Shown piece by piece: positions 37,501-46,278 of a stretch of 64,000 nt of DNA (its first letter is position 1; the number at the start of each line of letters is the position of its first letter). The notes under the pieces were generated by a model, which made no database searches, had not been told where the DNA came from, and was given only the letters and a program-made list of their open reading frames with translations. Origin of the DNA: a bacterium MS4 (GTDB taxonomy: Bacteria > Bacillota > Clostridia > Oscillospirales > Acutalibacteraceae); contig CCFG01000017.1 of assembly GCA_000752215.1 (NCBI GenBank), forward strand, positions 310,001-374,000, given 5' to 3'. The translations under genes and the position numbers were made by a program.

Positions 37501-40500
37501 TTTACCGTTCCGGACGGCACTACCTGTGTTGAAATCTACGGCGGGTTGAGCTACGCCAACGGAACCGCCTGGTTCGATTGTTTTCAGCTTGAAACAGGCG
37601 GCATAGCCAATTTGTATAACTTATTGGAAAACAGCGAATTCAGGAACAGCACAAATTATCTGCCCGACCGCTGGGGCGTAACAAGCTTTACTTCCGGGGA
37701 TGGAATGTCTGAGGGCTGGTTGAGGATCGGCGGAAACGCTTCCCTGAACAAAAACATTTATCAAAGAGTTTATGTTAATAAGCCGGCTAACAAAGCTGCT
37801 TTTATAGCATCCGGGCAATCTGTCGGCAAATCGGTACCGATTGATAAAGACGGACGATATTTTGCCATAGATATCGGTATCTTCTTCACCGATGGTTCCA
37901 AGCAGTGGAGTGTAGTAAACTTTAATCCTGACGCCGACGGAAGGCAGTTTACCAGCGGGCCGGTAGCAGCAACAAAAGAGAACGAAAGCAAGACGATTTC
38001 TTATGTTGAATATTATATTTTGTATTATAAAAATGTAAACGATGCAACCTTCAAATACCTGCAGCTAAACATGGACGAAACGGGTACCACTTACGTCTAT
38101 AACAATACGACCGGTATGCTGGAGACATCCAAGCAAAATGCGAAAAACAGGCAAATCTACAATTATTCGAATGCCAACGAATTGACCAGTACGACAACCA
38201 GCAATGAAGCGGAAAACTTCAGTCAGTCTTACACCTATAAATACGCGTCCGACCTGACTGCTGGCGGGAATGCCCACCGATTGATGACAGCTGAATCTTC
38301 CCAGACGAAAATTGGTCTGGCTTTTGGCTATGACAGTTATGGAAATGTAACGAAAACCCAAATGGGTTCTTTCGATTCTGCCGGAAAGTTCAGCACAAGC
38401 TCGCCGTATATCGAAAGTACGCAGGAATATAACGAAAGCGGAAACTATGTAAAATCCAGCACCGATCAGCGAGGAAACAAAACCACATACGATGTGGATG
38501 CTACGACCGGTCTTACCAAATCCGAAACCGATCCTAAAGGAAACAAGGCTGAATATACCTATCATCCGAAGAACAATCTGCTGGAGTCCGTCCATGCGCA
38601 GAGCAGCTCCGGGACAGTGGAGAACAATTACGGATACGACACAGCCGACCGCCTGAGCACCATTACCCACAACGGGTTTGATTATACCTTTACCCGCGAC
38701 GGCTACGGGAACACGACGATTGTCAATGTCGGTTCACAAAATCTGATTACCAATATTTTTGCTTCCGGCAACGGAAATCTATTATCCTCCAATTATGGGA
38801 ACGGGTTTAAACTGGGTTATTTCTACGACGCCTATGACCGTGTGACCTCTGTTACCAAGAACGGCGCAACGGCTTATCTCTATGCCTATGATTCCCGCGG
38901 CAACCTTGCTAAAATAACGGACAAAACAAACAGCGATCTTGTAACGGATTTGTCCTATGACGTTGGAGACCGGCTGATTAAGAAAACATATTCAGACGGG
39001 AATGCAATCAATTATCAATACGATAGTATAAACCGCACTACCCTTGTAGGATATAACTTTGCGGGGCAGATGAAATCCGATTATTTTATCTATGGGGATG
39101 ATAACCGTAAAAGCGACGTCATCCTACCTTCGAATGGCCGGGTCACATATGTGTATGACTCGCTGAACCGAGAATATATTACGGATATTAATCCCGTCGC
39201 AATTCAGGATCCAAAGCTCCGGGCTCAGCGCAGTTATGTGAATGTTTCCGGAAATCAGACTACCACCATGGTGGATACCTACTCCAATTATAAGCGTGTA
39301 GGCACATCCGACACCACACTTTCAAAATACCAGTACGCTTATGATGAGAATGGAAACATTCAAACGGTAACTGATAAAGATGGGAAAATCACAACCTACA
39401 CCTATGACCAGCTCAATCAGCTTGTCCGTTCGGATGACCAGAAAGCTGGCATATCCACCGTTTACAGCTACGATGTCGGAGGAAATATCACGGCGGTCAG
39501 TACATATCCCTATACAACTGATGCCTTGGGAAACCCCACGAAAACTGTTTCTTATGCCTACGGGAATGAAAACTGGAAAGACCTGCTGACCAGCTATGAC
39601 GGGCAAAATATTACTTACGATGAAATCGGTAATCCCCTCTCTTACCGTGATGGAATGAATTTTACCTGGGAAGCCCGCCAGTTAAAAACCGCCGTTGCAA
39701 ACGGCAGAAACGTAAGCTATACTTATAACAATGACGGAATCCGCACCGGCAAAACAGTTGACGGTTTAACTACGAAATATTTCCTTGACGGCAGTACCGT
39801 CATTGCTCAGCAGACAGGAAATGACATTCTTTGGTTCCAGTACGAAAGCGATGGAAACAGAGTCGGTTTCACCTACAATGATACGGCGTATTACTACACG
39901 AAGAACGCTCAGGGCGACGTAACCGGAATTGTTGACGGAAACTGCAACACTGTCGTGGAATATTCCTATGACGCCTGGGGCAAGCTTTTAAGCACCACTG
40001 GTTCTATGGCGGATACGATCGGTCAGAAGAATCCTTTCCTTTATCGCGGATACTACTATGATTCCGAAACCGGGATGTATTACCTCAACAGTAGATACTA
40101 TGATCCGCAGACGGGGAGATTTTTAAACGCAGATACATTTGGAGGACAAATTGGTAGTATAAACAGTCATAACATTTTTGCATACTGTATAAACAATCCT
40201 ATTTTATTATCAGATGAGCAAGGTAATCGACCTTTGGCATACGCTGACTCAACACGTGAGTCTAAAGAAATACAAGCGGCAACAGCTGCACAAATGCGAA
40301 GAGCGTCAGCTATAGCCGCAGCTGGAAAATTAACTATTGCAAATAGAAAAACCATTGATTTAGGTAAAGGCTGGAAGGCAAGGATTGATGAAAAAGGAAC
40401 CTCAGCCGAACATATGCATGTACTTAAAGATAAAGAATGGTATGCGCAAAACTCAGATGGATCCCTCCACGATAAGAACAAAAACGGACCAAATCCAGGG

Positions 40501-40719
40501 CCACCTAAATCTGTGAAGAAAGTACTCAAAGAAAAAACCGGATGGGACTGGGACGAAAAGGAAGCAGATTTTAAAACACATAATATAGATATAGCTGATG
40601 ATCCTTTTAACCAAATTTTCTTTTTTCCTAGTCCTTATTCGCCATTAGGAATAAAAGTGTTTGAAGGTACAATAGCACAAGATGCTGTTGCAGGTTTATT
40701 AGTAGGAGCTACAGGATAA
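34513..40719 (+). CDS. Secreted YD-repeat/RHS polymorphic toxin-like protein with DNRLRE domain
   Basis: 2068 residues. A Sec signal peptide ends near residue 29 (TLSSMAYAAQ). About 325-500 is a DNRLRE-type domain (TIRDTFISDGANYH, then KGWYSGSVANNGIVLKAQDE). A carbohydrate-binding-like module (LLTDHNAESNIGVWTGSNW) spans about 880-1030. YD repeats cover roughly 640-860 and 1190-1780 (e.g. YDSYGNVTKTQ, YTYDQLNQL). The RHS core ends with YLNSRYYDPQTGRFLNAD near 1860. The last 190 residues are unrelated to the other tails and include SAEHMHVLKDKEWYAQNSDG and KEKTGWDWDEKEADF; they are probably a toxin domain, perhaps a nuclease, not identified. A small immunity-like gene follows after 9 bp. Confidence 0.92.
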   Translation: MKKFAVKFTALLLSVLLATQTLSSMAYAAQPSKFVTDSPYSSSADGTEPDNVQDSAEPKDSQAQIVTELPEKRTENTKTFLMSNGTFMLAAYNEPIHYQDGNSVWQDIDNTLTVQNPIASVDSQFLENKANKTKIRFSTKMKAKAVSLKTGNYTISWGIDGADDANSNIISDQENSENESHNDKFLKLKKINNEVVYRDAFPDTDIQYLISSTSVKENIILKSAAAKRTFTETYQIGSLVAKQIDSKTIQLFESSDSGFKNPVYTINAPQMTDASGAASDKLSITMLQQSNGILKISINADEAWLNSTDRVYPITIDPQVTTPRTSATIRDTFISDGANYHNVAGLSNTMGTMYIGKETSAYGKCRILLNFTLPQLNKGDMVVSAKLNLAQSQNGLNPSTGNMQINAYPMGSSWNEKTVTWDNSFTAVKNAVNGQISDYFNVSQATAQTYNDWDITKLVKGWYSGSVANNGIVLKAQDEDAAVRNVYYASNYTGLEDAFPVLTIFFVNNAGLEDYWSYHSQSAGRAGTGSVNDYTGNLVWTVPVMNTTGERAPLSFSLIYNGYQTGTHYQDNQRGLIYGWGWQSNLSQRVDPITEDSGTNDIERAKYRLLLEAGYKYVYQDEDGTEHYFIKDPKNSSKIIDEDGLGLEITAGGSTAEYYTLKYKDGSKKTFSESGYLKKIYDNENNALTLLYSGAELTGVQDGAGRTTSISLSEYGSMTEIIGPDGKKSTFAYDGGKLTSITYPDAKSIHFTYNSNNQLQKASNIDGSSVQYDYWTGVSQMVLNRVHNAAEYSPAGAIGNKVSFTYKDDNSTTFAYIKAGQSESSAQKETFNFDDAGRTTSVVNPDNTASTYSYTDHATKDASANKMTSQASTSAPVTNLLTDHNAESNIGVWTGSNWSSPGGTFSIDGTTAYLGTKSLKIVQNQTSPGRSGAVQKLNNLTPGTVYTLSAYVKTERVFDGRGANLYVSFFNGSTGLGTVESKGLFVNNDWQRLSTTFTVPDGTTCVEIYGGLSYANGTAWFDCFQLETGGIANLYNLLENSEFRNSTNYLPDRWGVTSFTSGDGMSEGWLRIGGNASLNKNIYQRVYVNKPANKAAFIASGQSVGKSVPIDKDGRYFAIDIGIFFTDGSKQWSVVNFNPDADGRQFTSGPVAATKENESKTISYVEYYILYYKNVNDATFKYLQLNMDETGTTYVYNNTTGMLETSKQNAKNRQIYNYSNANELTSTTTSNEAENFSQSYTYKYASDLTAGGNAHRLMTAESSQTKIGLAFGYDSYGNVTKTQMGSFDSAGKFSTSSPYIESTQEYNESGNYVKSSTDQRGNKTTYDVDATTGLTKSETDPKGNKAEYTYHPKNNLLESVHAQSSSGTVENNYGYDTADRLSTITHNGFDYTFTRDGYGNTTIVNVGSQNLITNIFASGNGNLLSSNYGNGFKLGYFYDAYDRVTSVTKNGATAYLYAYDSRGNLAKITDKTNSDLVTDLSYDVGDRLIKKTYSDGNAINYQYDSINRTTLVGYNFAGQMKSDYFIYGDDNRKSDVILPSNGRVTYVYDSLNREYITDINPVAIQDPKLRAQRSYVNVSGNQTTTMVDTYSNYKRVGTSDTTLSKYQYAYDENGNIQTVTDKDGKITTYTYDQLNQLVRSDDQKAGISTVYSYDVGGNITAVSTYPYTTDALGNPTKTVSYAYGNENWKDLLTSYDGQNITYDEIGNPLSYRDGMNFTWEARQLKTAVANGRNVSYTYNNDGIRTGKTVDGLTTKYFLDGSTVIAQQTGNDILWFQYESDGNRVGFTYNDTAYYYTKNAQGDVTGIVDGNCNTVVEYSYDAWGKLLSTTGSMADTIGQKNPFLYRGYYYDSETGMYYLNSRYYDPQTGRFLNADTFGGQIGSINSHNIFAYCINNPILLSDEQGNRPLAYADSTRESKEIQAATAAQMRRASAIAAAGKLTIANRKTIDLGKGWKARIDEKGTSAEHMHVLKDKEWYAQNSDGSLHDKNKNGPNPGPPKSVKKVLKEKTGWDWDEKEADFKTHNIDIADDPFNQIFFFPSPYSPLGIKVFEGTIAQDAVAGLLVGATG

Positions 40720-40728
40720 GGGGGATAA

Positions 40729-41196
40729 ATGAAGTATTTTACGAAAGAGTTTGATCAATTATGCGATACAGTCGATGATAGGGAATCCTTACTCAAGATG
40801 ACATCTGAACAATATCATAAGTACTGGAAAGAGTTTGAGTCTTGTGCACAAAGGCTGCCGAGAACCTTTATAAATCATTACAAATCCAAAGGATTCCATG
40901 ATTACAATTTAGAAAAATTAGAATTGAAAAAACGTACTAAGGCAAGAACTTTTTTAGATATTATTTTGCAACTCTCTGATCAAGGAAAGTATTATGAAAT
41001 TCATTATTATGATGTCATAAAATTTGAAACAATGATTATGGAAGATCGATATTGCCAAATAGGAGATTATGTGGATGGAGAAATACTTCCGGTCAACGAG
41101 AACTACATGTCACATGAATTTTATTTTCATAGCGATCAAAATCATATCCTAATCCACTTCAAAAGGTTGTCCTTCAGAAAATTAAAATCATTATAA
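40729..41196 (+). CDS. Probable immunity protein for the RHS toxin tail
   Basis: 155 residues, soluble, acidic/basic mixed, no signal peptide or known motif. GGGGGA lies before the ATG and the gene starts 9 bp after the toxin stop, the usual toxin-immunity arrangement. Just downstream (41197-41276) an open stretch reading NGKDVIGHYKGNRIISKY looks like the end of yet another toxin or immunity gene, left over from an earlier cassette. Confidence 0.7.
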   Translation: MKYFTKEFDQLCDTVDDRESLLKMTSEQYHKYWKEFESCAQRLPRTFINHYKSKGFHDYNLEKLELKKRTKARTFLDIILQLSDQGKYYEIHYYDVIKFETMIMEDRYCQIGDYVDGEILPVNENYMSHEFYFHSDQNHILIHFKRLSFRKLKSL

Positions 41197-41322
41197 TTTC
41201 AAAACGGTAAGGACGTTATCGGTCACTACAAAGGCAATAGAATTATTAGCAAATACTCAGCCTTAGCTGGTTGATCTACGGTTTAGCCCAGAACTACAAA
41301 TTTTTATTAGATAACTAATTTT

Positions 41323-41440
41323 AGAGCGCAGATGAGAATCATTTGCGCTCTCTTTTATGGAGGGATTATTGTGCCCGGAGCAAGAATTGTCTTAAACCCC
41401 CGCTACTTTCACGTTGCCCGTACTGGCGAAGCAGACGGAA
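41323..41440 (+). repeat. Cassette linker repeat 1 (terminator plus conserved spacer)
   Basis: AGAGCGCA...TTGCGCTCTCTTTT is a terminator (41323-41356), followed by TATGGAGGGATT and a conserved CCCGGAGCAAGAATTGTC block that leads into RHS core DNA. The same linker occurs at 45698 and 48151. Confidence 0.8.
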
Positions 41441-41782
41441 TAACATTCTCTGGCTCCTTTACGAAAGCGATGGAAACAGAGTCGGTTTCACCTACATGAT
41501 ACGGCGTATTACTACACGAAGAACGCTCAGGGCGACGTAACCGGAATTGTTGACGAAAACTGCAACACTATCGTAGAATATTCCTACGACGCCTGGGGCA
41601 AGCTACTCAGCACGATCGACTCGTCAGGCGATGCCCAGATCGGCCAGAAAAATCCCTTCCTTTATCGCGGATACTACTATGATTCCGAGACCGGGATGTA
41701 TTATCTGAACAGCAGATACTATGATGCGTAGACGGGTAGGTTCTTAAATGCAGATGGGGCTGTATCAACAGGTACAGGTATT
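41434..41782 (+). pseudogene. Displaced 3' fragment of the RHS core (cassette 2 leader)
   Basis: Homologous to 39815-40135 of the main gene, encoding NILWLLYESDGNRVGFTY and later YYDSETGMYYLNSRYYD. It has lost one A after CACCTACA (frameshift) and has a TAG inside the DPQTGRF motif. It has no start site, so it is a silent donor, not an expressed protein. Confidence 0.85.
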
Positions 41783-42367
41783 TTGGGTCATAATATGTTT
41801 GCTTATTGTGACAATAATCCTATCAGTCGGCAAGACTCCGTGGGAGCGAATTGGTTCACCGATATGGCTAAAAAGGTTTCTGAAACATTTTCATTTGTTT
41901 TGGATCTTGTGACTTCTGTGTTTGACTCCAAACATGATACACATACTAATGAAGTTTTAAGTTCGGTCGAAACAGCAAATGATTTATATAGCTTATTCAA
42001 AGTGGGTTCAGATGCTATTGATGACACGACGAGACATACAATGAATGTGGTTGCGGTAGGAACGCAGAAAAAGCCTAAAATAATTAAACTAAAAGTTTCA
42101 AAAAGCAGTGATAATATAGAGAACTATATCAATATTTGCAAACAGTCATACAAGATGATGAAAATAAATGAATTAGGCGGAGGTGTAGAAATATCAGGAA
42201 AAACGTGGGCTGATTTAAATGTCGACCAGAGGTTTATTTTAGTTCATCAAATGTGTATTTGGGATAGAAATACGTATAATGATATAATATTATCATACGG
42301 AAAAAAAGCAACTAATATAGCAGGAGGTATTACTTATGGAATTAGTGACATCTTCCCAGAAGATTAG
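41783..42367 (+). CDS. Displaced RHS C-terminal toxin-like module (cassette 2)
   Basis: After the shared NMFAYCDNNPISRQDSVGAN end of the core, about 170 unique residues follow, unlike the other tails: a helical stretch WFTDMAKKVSETFSFVLDLV, then a basic region and DLNVDQRFILVHQMCIWDRN. The nominal start is TTG; an ATG lies four codons on. There is no ribosome-binding site, so expression would need recombination into the main gene. Function unknown. It overlaps the next gene by 32 bp. Confidence 0.55.
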   Translation: MGHNMFAYCDNNPISRQDSVGANWFTDMAKKVSETFSFVLDLVTSVFDSKHDTHTNEVLSSVETANDLYSLFKVGSDAIDDTTRHTMNVVAVGTQKKPKIIKLKVSKSSDNIENYINICKQSYKMMKINELGGGVEISGKTWADLNVDQRFILVHQMCIWDRNTYNDIILSYGKKATNIAGGITYGISDIFPED

Positions 42368-42995
42368 AAAAAATATAATAAAAAAAATAATATTCACGAT
42401 GCTATCTCTTGTGGTCGTAGTTATTTCTGTCACAATTATATGCTTGTTGAATTCAGAAAAAATTGGGGATTGGTATTTAGACGTAAAAAAGAATCCGGTT
42501 AAATCTACGTATTGGTATGAAACTAACTATAACAGAACAAAAAATGACGACGTTTTATTGAAAATAGCAACAAGTTTAAAATTATCGAAAGATTACACGA
42601 GACAAAAAGTATATTATCCATTGATATTCTCAAGCAAAAATTTAAATGAGAACCAACGTCAAAATTATATTGAACAATATATAGAAGCTTATTTTTATAC
42701 AGATGATTTCTCCGGTTTTAAGGCAGCATATAAAAAATACTCAACTGATCTCACAAATAATTCATCTGTCGTTATACCATTACAGCTTGTTATTGATGAT
42801 CAAACCATTATAGCTTCTGATCTAAAATGGGCTCTTGACTTTAGTAATGAACTGCTAGAAACTAATGATAATTTATTAATTAAAGCAACTTTATATTCCC
42901 AGCAAGCGTCCATATATCAGCGTTTGGGCAATAATTCTCAAGCATCCGTCCTGAATCAAAAATCTATACAAATAAAAGATCAACTTCTAAAATAA
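42336..42995 (+). CDS. Membrane-anchored putative immunity protein (cassette 2)
   Basis: 219 residues. One N-terminal membrane segment (about 17-40, IIFTMLSLVVVVISVTIICL) and a soluble, helical C-terminal domain that reads like tetratricopeptide-type helices (LLIKATLYSQQASIYQRLGN). AGGAGG lies 7 nt before the ATG. Position behind a toxin-like tail suggests immunity. It is followed by a strong terminator. No named family recognised. Confidence 0.65.
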   Translation: MELVTSSQKIRKNIIKKIIFTMLSLVVVVISVTIICLLNSEKIGDWYLDVKKNPVKSTYWYETNYNRTKNDDVLLKIATSLKLSKDYTRQKVYYPLIFSSKNLNENQRQNYIEQYIEAYFYTDDFSGFKAAYKKYSTDLTNNSSVVIPLQLVIDDQTIIASDLKWALDFSNELLETNDNLLIKATLYSQQASIYQRLGNNSQASVLNQKSIQIKDQLLK

Positions 42996-43015
42996 ATTAT
43001 GCAATATAAACCCAA

Positions 43016-43050
43016 AATATAAACGCAGACGATTCGTCTGCGTTTATATT
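43016..43050 (+). terminator. Terminator of cassette 2
   Basis: AATATAAACGCAGAC-gattc-GTCTGCGTTTATATT, a perfect stem. Confidence 0.85.
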
Positions 43051-43059
43051 TGATAAGGA

Positions 43060-43272
43060 AAATTATTTGTTTGTAAAAAGGATTATATTCACTTCCATAT
43101 ATTTACACATTAAGCTGAGCAAGCCGCACGAAAAGCTGGGAATGGAAAGCCACCAATACATCATCCAAATGATCCAAACGGGCCACATTTTCATCCTAAT
43201 GTTCCAAAAACACCCCAATGGACTCCGCATGTACCATCCCCCATCATCATTTCTACAATTCTATCTTTGATT
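43060..43272 (+). pseudogene. Relic of a Pro/His-rich toxin tail
   Basis: In the frame reading NGKPPIHHPNDPNGPHFHPN and onward through PKTPQWTPHVPSPIIIS the DNA encodes the end of a nuclease-like, His/Pro-rich RHS tail, but there is no start and the 5' part is gone. The adjacent ankyrin gene would be its partner. Confidence 0.5.
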
Positions 43273-43353
43273 TTAGTATGAGGCAACAAGAAGGAAGTAG
43301 TAATGGTTTACCGTCTGTAAAATGGGATTAATTTAATTCATTAGGAGAATAGC

Positions 43354-44220
43354 ATGAATACAATTGGAGATTTCTATGACTTATTTGACTTAAGAAAACA
43401 AGAGTCCATTATCGAAAAGATTAATAACTTTCTAGAGAAAAATTCGATTGAAACCATAGATCAAAAAAATAAAAATACATTATTGCTTGCTGCTATTGCG
43501 GATAATAATCTTGAAATTGTTCAATTTTTGATTTCAAAGGAAGCCAATGTGAACGGAAACCGCAAAGCTGCATTCTACCCTCTAGAAAGAGCGGTGATGA
43601 CAGGGGATATAAACATAGTCAAGGCTTTAGATGCTACCGGTAAATTAGAGTATCATCGGAAAGAGGACCAATCGCTTGTTTATTCTGTAGCATTTAATGA
43701 TTCTATTGACATTTGTTCCTTTTTATTAAATAAAGGAATGGATATCAATAGAAAAGATTCCGATGATTATACTGCATTACACTGGGCCATGCAACATCAA
43801 GATATAGCAATGATTCAGATGTTAATTAATCATGGTGCAAACATAAACGTTGTTAATTCTGATGGGCATACCCCTTTGTATCAGGCTGCCGGAGACAATA
43901 ATATGAATGAAATAAAGTTATTATTAAACTGTGGGGCAACCGTTGACTTAACTAAAAACTATACTCCGTTTATGATAGCTTGCGCACTTGGCCACTATGA
44001 AATCGCAACTAAGTTGATTCATTATGGAGCAAATGTCGATTTTAAAGATAATGATGGAAGAACAGCATTGTTTTATTGTAAAATAAGACAAAACAACAAA
44101 ATGGAGAATTTTTTACTCTCTATTGGAGCGTCAAGCGATATAACAGATAACTTTGGAATATCTATTCAGGACCTAGAAAATGATAGCATAAGAAAAAAGC
44201 TATACGACGACCTGTATTAA
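43354..44220 (+). CDS. Ankyrin-repeat protein, probable immunity
   Basis: 288 residues with six or seven ankyrin repeats, e.g. DDYTALHWAMQHQDIAMIQM, NSDGHTPLYQAAGDNNMNEI, and DNDGRTALFYCK, covering about residues 40-285. No signal peptide. TTAGGAG precedes the ATG. Ankyrin proteins are a known class of immunity factor in polymorphic toxin loci, and this one follows a toxin-tail relic and ends in a terminator, so immunity is the best guess. Confidence 0.75.
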   Translation: MNTIGDFYDLFDLRKQESIIEKINNFLEKNSIETIDQKNKNTLLLAAIADNNLEIVQFLISKEANVNGNRKAAFYPLERAVMTGDINIVKALDATGKLEYHRKEDQSLVYSVAFNDSIDICSFLLNKGMDINRKDSDDYTALHWAMQHQDIAMIQMLINHGANINVVNSDGHTPLYQAAGDNNMNEIKLLLNCGATVDLTKNYTPFMIACALGHYEIATKLIHYGANVDFKDNDGRTALFYCKIRQNNKMENFLLSIGASSDITDNFGISIQDLENDSIRKKLYDDLY

Positions 44221-44250
44221 CTTTATAAATGATAGAATAACTCTTATCTA

Positions 44251-44292
44251 TGGTGCTCTGTGATTCATTTCACAGAGCACTTCTGAATTTTT
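44251..44292 (+). terminator. Terminator after ankyrin gene
   Basis: GTGCTCTGTGA-ttcatt-TCACAGAGCAC followed by TTCTGAATTTTT, directly before the next RHS core fragment. Confidence 0.8.
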
Positions 44293-44299
44293 CCTTGAC

Positions 44300-44444
44300 G
44301 GAGCAGACCGGGTATGATATTCTCTGGTTCCTTTACGAAAGCGATGGCAGAGTCGGTTTCACCTACAACGATATGGCGTATTAGCACACGAAGAACGCGC
44401 AGGGCGACGTAACCGGAATTGTTGACGCAAACTGCAACACTGTC
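44300..44444 (+). pseudogene. RHS core fragment (cassette 3 leader)
   Basis: Matches the main gene from the FLDG segment on, but has small deletions and a TAG replacing a Tyr codon (YYYTK to Y-stop-HTK). The open frame resumes after it and continues into 44445-45260. Confidence 0.75.
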
Positions 44445-45260
44445 GTGGAATATTCCTATGACGCCTGGGGCAAGCTTTTAAGCACCACCGGTTCTATGGC
44501 GGATACGATCGGTCAAAAGAATCCCTTCCTTTATCGCGGATACTACTATGACTCCGAAACCGGGATGTATTACCTTAATAGCCGATACTACGATCCGAAT
44601 ACAGGTAGGTTCTTGAATGCAGATGGCCAGTTTAACCCCGACACCGGTCTTGCAGGCAACAATCTGTTCGCTTACTGCAATAATGATCCAATAAATGCAA
44701 GTGATTACAATGGCGCTAGATTTACTGAGTCAGACGATGGTTCCGGCAGATGGGTCAACTACATTAATAATAGAATGTATTCAGGCACAGGAAGACCCAT
44801 TACTGGTGGTGCAAAAAGCAGTCCTAATAATGTTGGTACGATCACTACATCTATAGGAACTGGAATCGCAGATGCTGTCGCTGGTAATGCCATTCAAAAA
44901 TCCCTAAAAAGAACGACGGTAGTCGCGCGTCAAGGTCCTGGCGTTGGTGTTGCTACGCTTTCAGTAAAGAATGCTGGCAAGGTTGCAAAAGCCCTTAGAG
45001 GTGTAAGTGAAAAAATAGGTGTGGCAACTTTAGCTTTTTATGCCCTAGATGTATATTCCGACTTTCAGAATTATATCGGATGGGACCTTGCTGGAGCAAT
45101 TACTATTGATACTATTGGAGCTGGGCTTGGTGTCCTTGCTGGGATTGGGATAGCCTCTTTATGTGTCCCTTTAGCAGCAACAGTTTTGGCAGTTTCTGCT
45201 GGAGTTTTAATAGGTATTGGCACTAACTACGCAAAAGATGTATGGTTAAAAAAGAAATAA
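44445..45260 (+). CDS. RHS core end with hydrophobic toxin-like tail (cassette 3)
   Basis: 271 residues from a GTG. Residues 1-75 are the RHS core end (YSYDAWGKLL, YLNSRYYDPNTGRFLNAD). Residues 80-125 form a linker shared almost identically with cassette 4 (RMYSGTGRPITGGAKSSP). The remainder is unique and strongly hydrophobic at the C-terminus (TIGAGLGVLAGIGIASLCVP, then LAATVLAVSAGVLIGIG), like a membrane-inserting or pore-forming tail. No RBS supports independent translation. Partner: the multi-spanning protein that follows. Confidence 0.65.
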   Translation: MEYSYDAWGKLLSTTGSMADTIGQKNPFLYRGYYYDSETGMYYLNSRYYDPNTGRFLNADGQFNPDTGLAGNNLFAYCNNDPINASDYNGARFTESDDGSGRWVNYINNRMYSGTGRPITGGAKSSPNNVGTITTSIGTGIADAVAGNAIQKSLKRTTVVARQGPGVGVATLSVKNAGKVAKALRGVSEKIGVATLAFYALDVYSDFQNYIGWDLAGAITIDTIGAGLGVLAGIGIASLCVPLAATVLAVSAGVLIGIGTNYAKDVWLKKK

Positions 45261-45272
45261 GGAGTAATCTTA

Positions 45273-45668
45273 ATGAGTACCATTAATAATCTACCAACCT
45301 TTATATATGTACCGATGCTTGTTATAGTAATAATTGTTTTGTCCGCCTTATTAATAATCAATCATAAAAGTTATCCTATGCCATATAATATAAGCTTTTG
45401 TTTCATAATAGCCGCAGATATTTTGTTGATTATTTTAAAATTACAGTTATTTAATCAAATTAGATCAATTATCATTATTTTCATATTTCTGCTTTCAGCA
45501 ATAGGATTTTCGATTTTATTCATTTCAAGATATAGATATAATAAAAGAAATGGTATAAAAATGGATCCGCTTCTAAAAAAAATATTCATATCGGTTTTAA
45601 TCGTTGTTATTATTTGCATTATCCTTCTTGTGTTTATTCTATACATGAAGAATAGACAATCTGTTTAA
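45273..45668 (+). CDS. Four-helix membrane protein, probable immunity (cassette 3)
   Basis: 131 residues, nearly all in four membrane helices (YVPMLVIVIIVLSALLII; FCFIIAADILLIILKL; IIIIFIFLLSAIGFSILFI; IFISVLIVVIICIILLVFIL) with a basic loop RYRYNKRNG. AAGGAG lies 9 nt upstream. A membrane immunity protein suits the hydrophobic tail encoded just before it, as in colicin-type systems. Confidence 0.7.
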   Translation: MSTINNLPTFIYVPMLVIVIIVLSALLIINHKSYPMPYNISFCFIIAADILLIILKLQLFNQIRSIIIIFIFLLSAIGFSILFISRYRYNKRNGIKMDPLLKKIFISVLIVVIICIILLVFILYMKNRQSV

Positions 45669-45697
45669 ATGACCAAGTTATAAAATAGTTCAATTTT

Positions 45698-45815
45698 AGA
45701 GCGCGGATGAGGAATCATTTGCGCTCTCTTTTATGGAGGGATTAATTTGTCCGGAGCAAGAATTGTCTTAAACTCCCGTTGCTTTCACATCGCCCGTGCT
45801 GGCGAAGCAAATAGG
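45698..45815 (+). repeat. Cassette linker repeat 2
   Basis: Same terminator (AGAGCGC...GCGCTCTCTTTT) and TATGGAGGGATT-CCGGAGCAAGAATTGTC block as at 41323, with a few substitutions, leading into another RHS core fragment. Confidence 0.8.
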
Positions 45816-45819
45816 AAAT

Positions 45820-46278
45820 GACATTGTTCCAGTACGAAAGTGATGGAAACAGGGTCGGTTTCACCTACAATGATACGGCGTATTACTACACGAAGAACGC
45901 GCAGGGCGACGTAACGGGAATTGTTGACGGAAACTGCAACACTGTCGTGGAATATTCCTACGACGCCTGGGGTAATCTACTCAGCACGATCGACTTGTCA
46001 GGCGACTCCCAGATCGGCCAGAAAAATCCCTTCCTCTATCGCGGGTACTACTATGATTCCGAAACTGGGCTATATTCCTTAATAGCCGATACTACGATCC
46101 GAATACAGGTAGGTTCTTGAATGCAGATGGCCAGTTTAACCCCGACACCGGTCTTGCAGGCAACAATCTGTTCGCTTACTGTAATAATAATCCAATAAAT
46201 GCAAGTGATTACAATGGCGCTAGATTTACTGAGTCAGACGATGGTTCCGACAGATAGGTCAACTACGTTAATAATAGA
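45820..46278 (+). pseudogene. RHS core fragment with frameshift and nonsense mutation (cassette 4 leader)
   Basis: Encodes FQYESDGNRVGFTYNDTAYY through YDSETGLY, then one base is missing compared with cassette 3 (TATTCCTTAAT for TATTACCTTAAT). In the shared linker a TGG has become TAG (GSGRW to SDR-stop). The DNA from 46120 on is almost identical to 44620-44825. Confidence 0.85.
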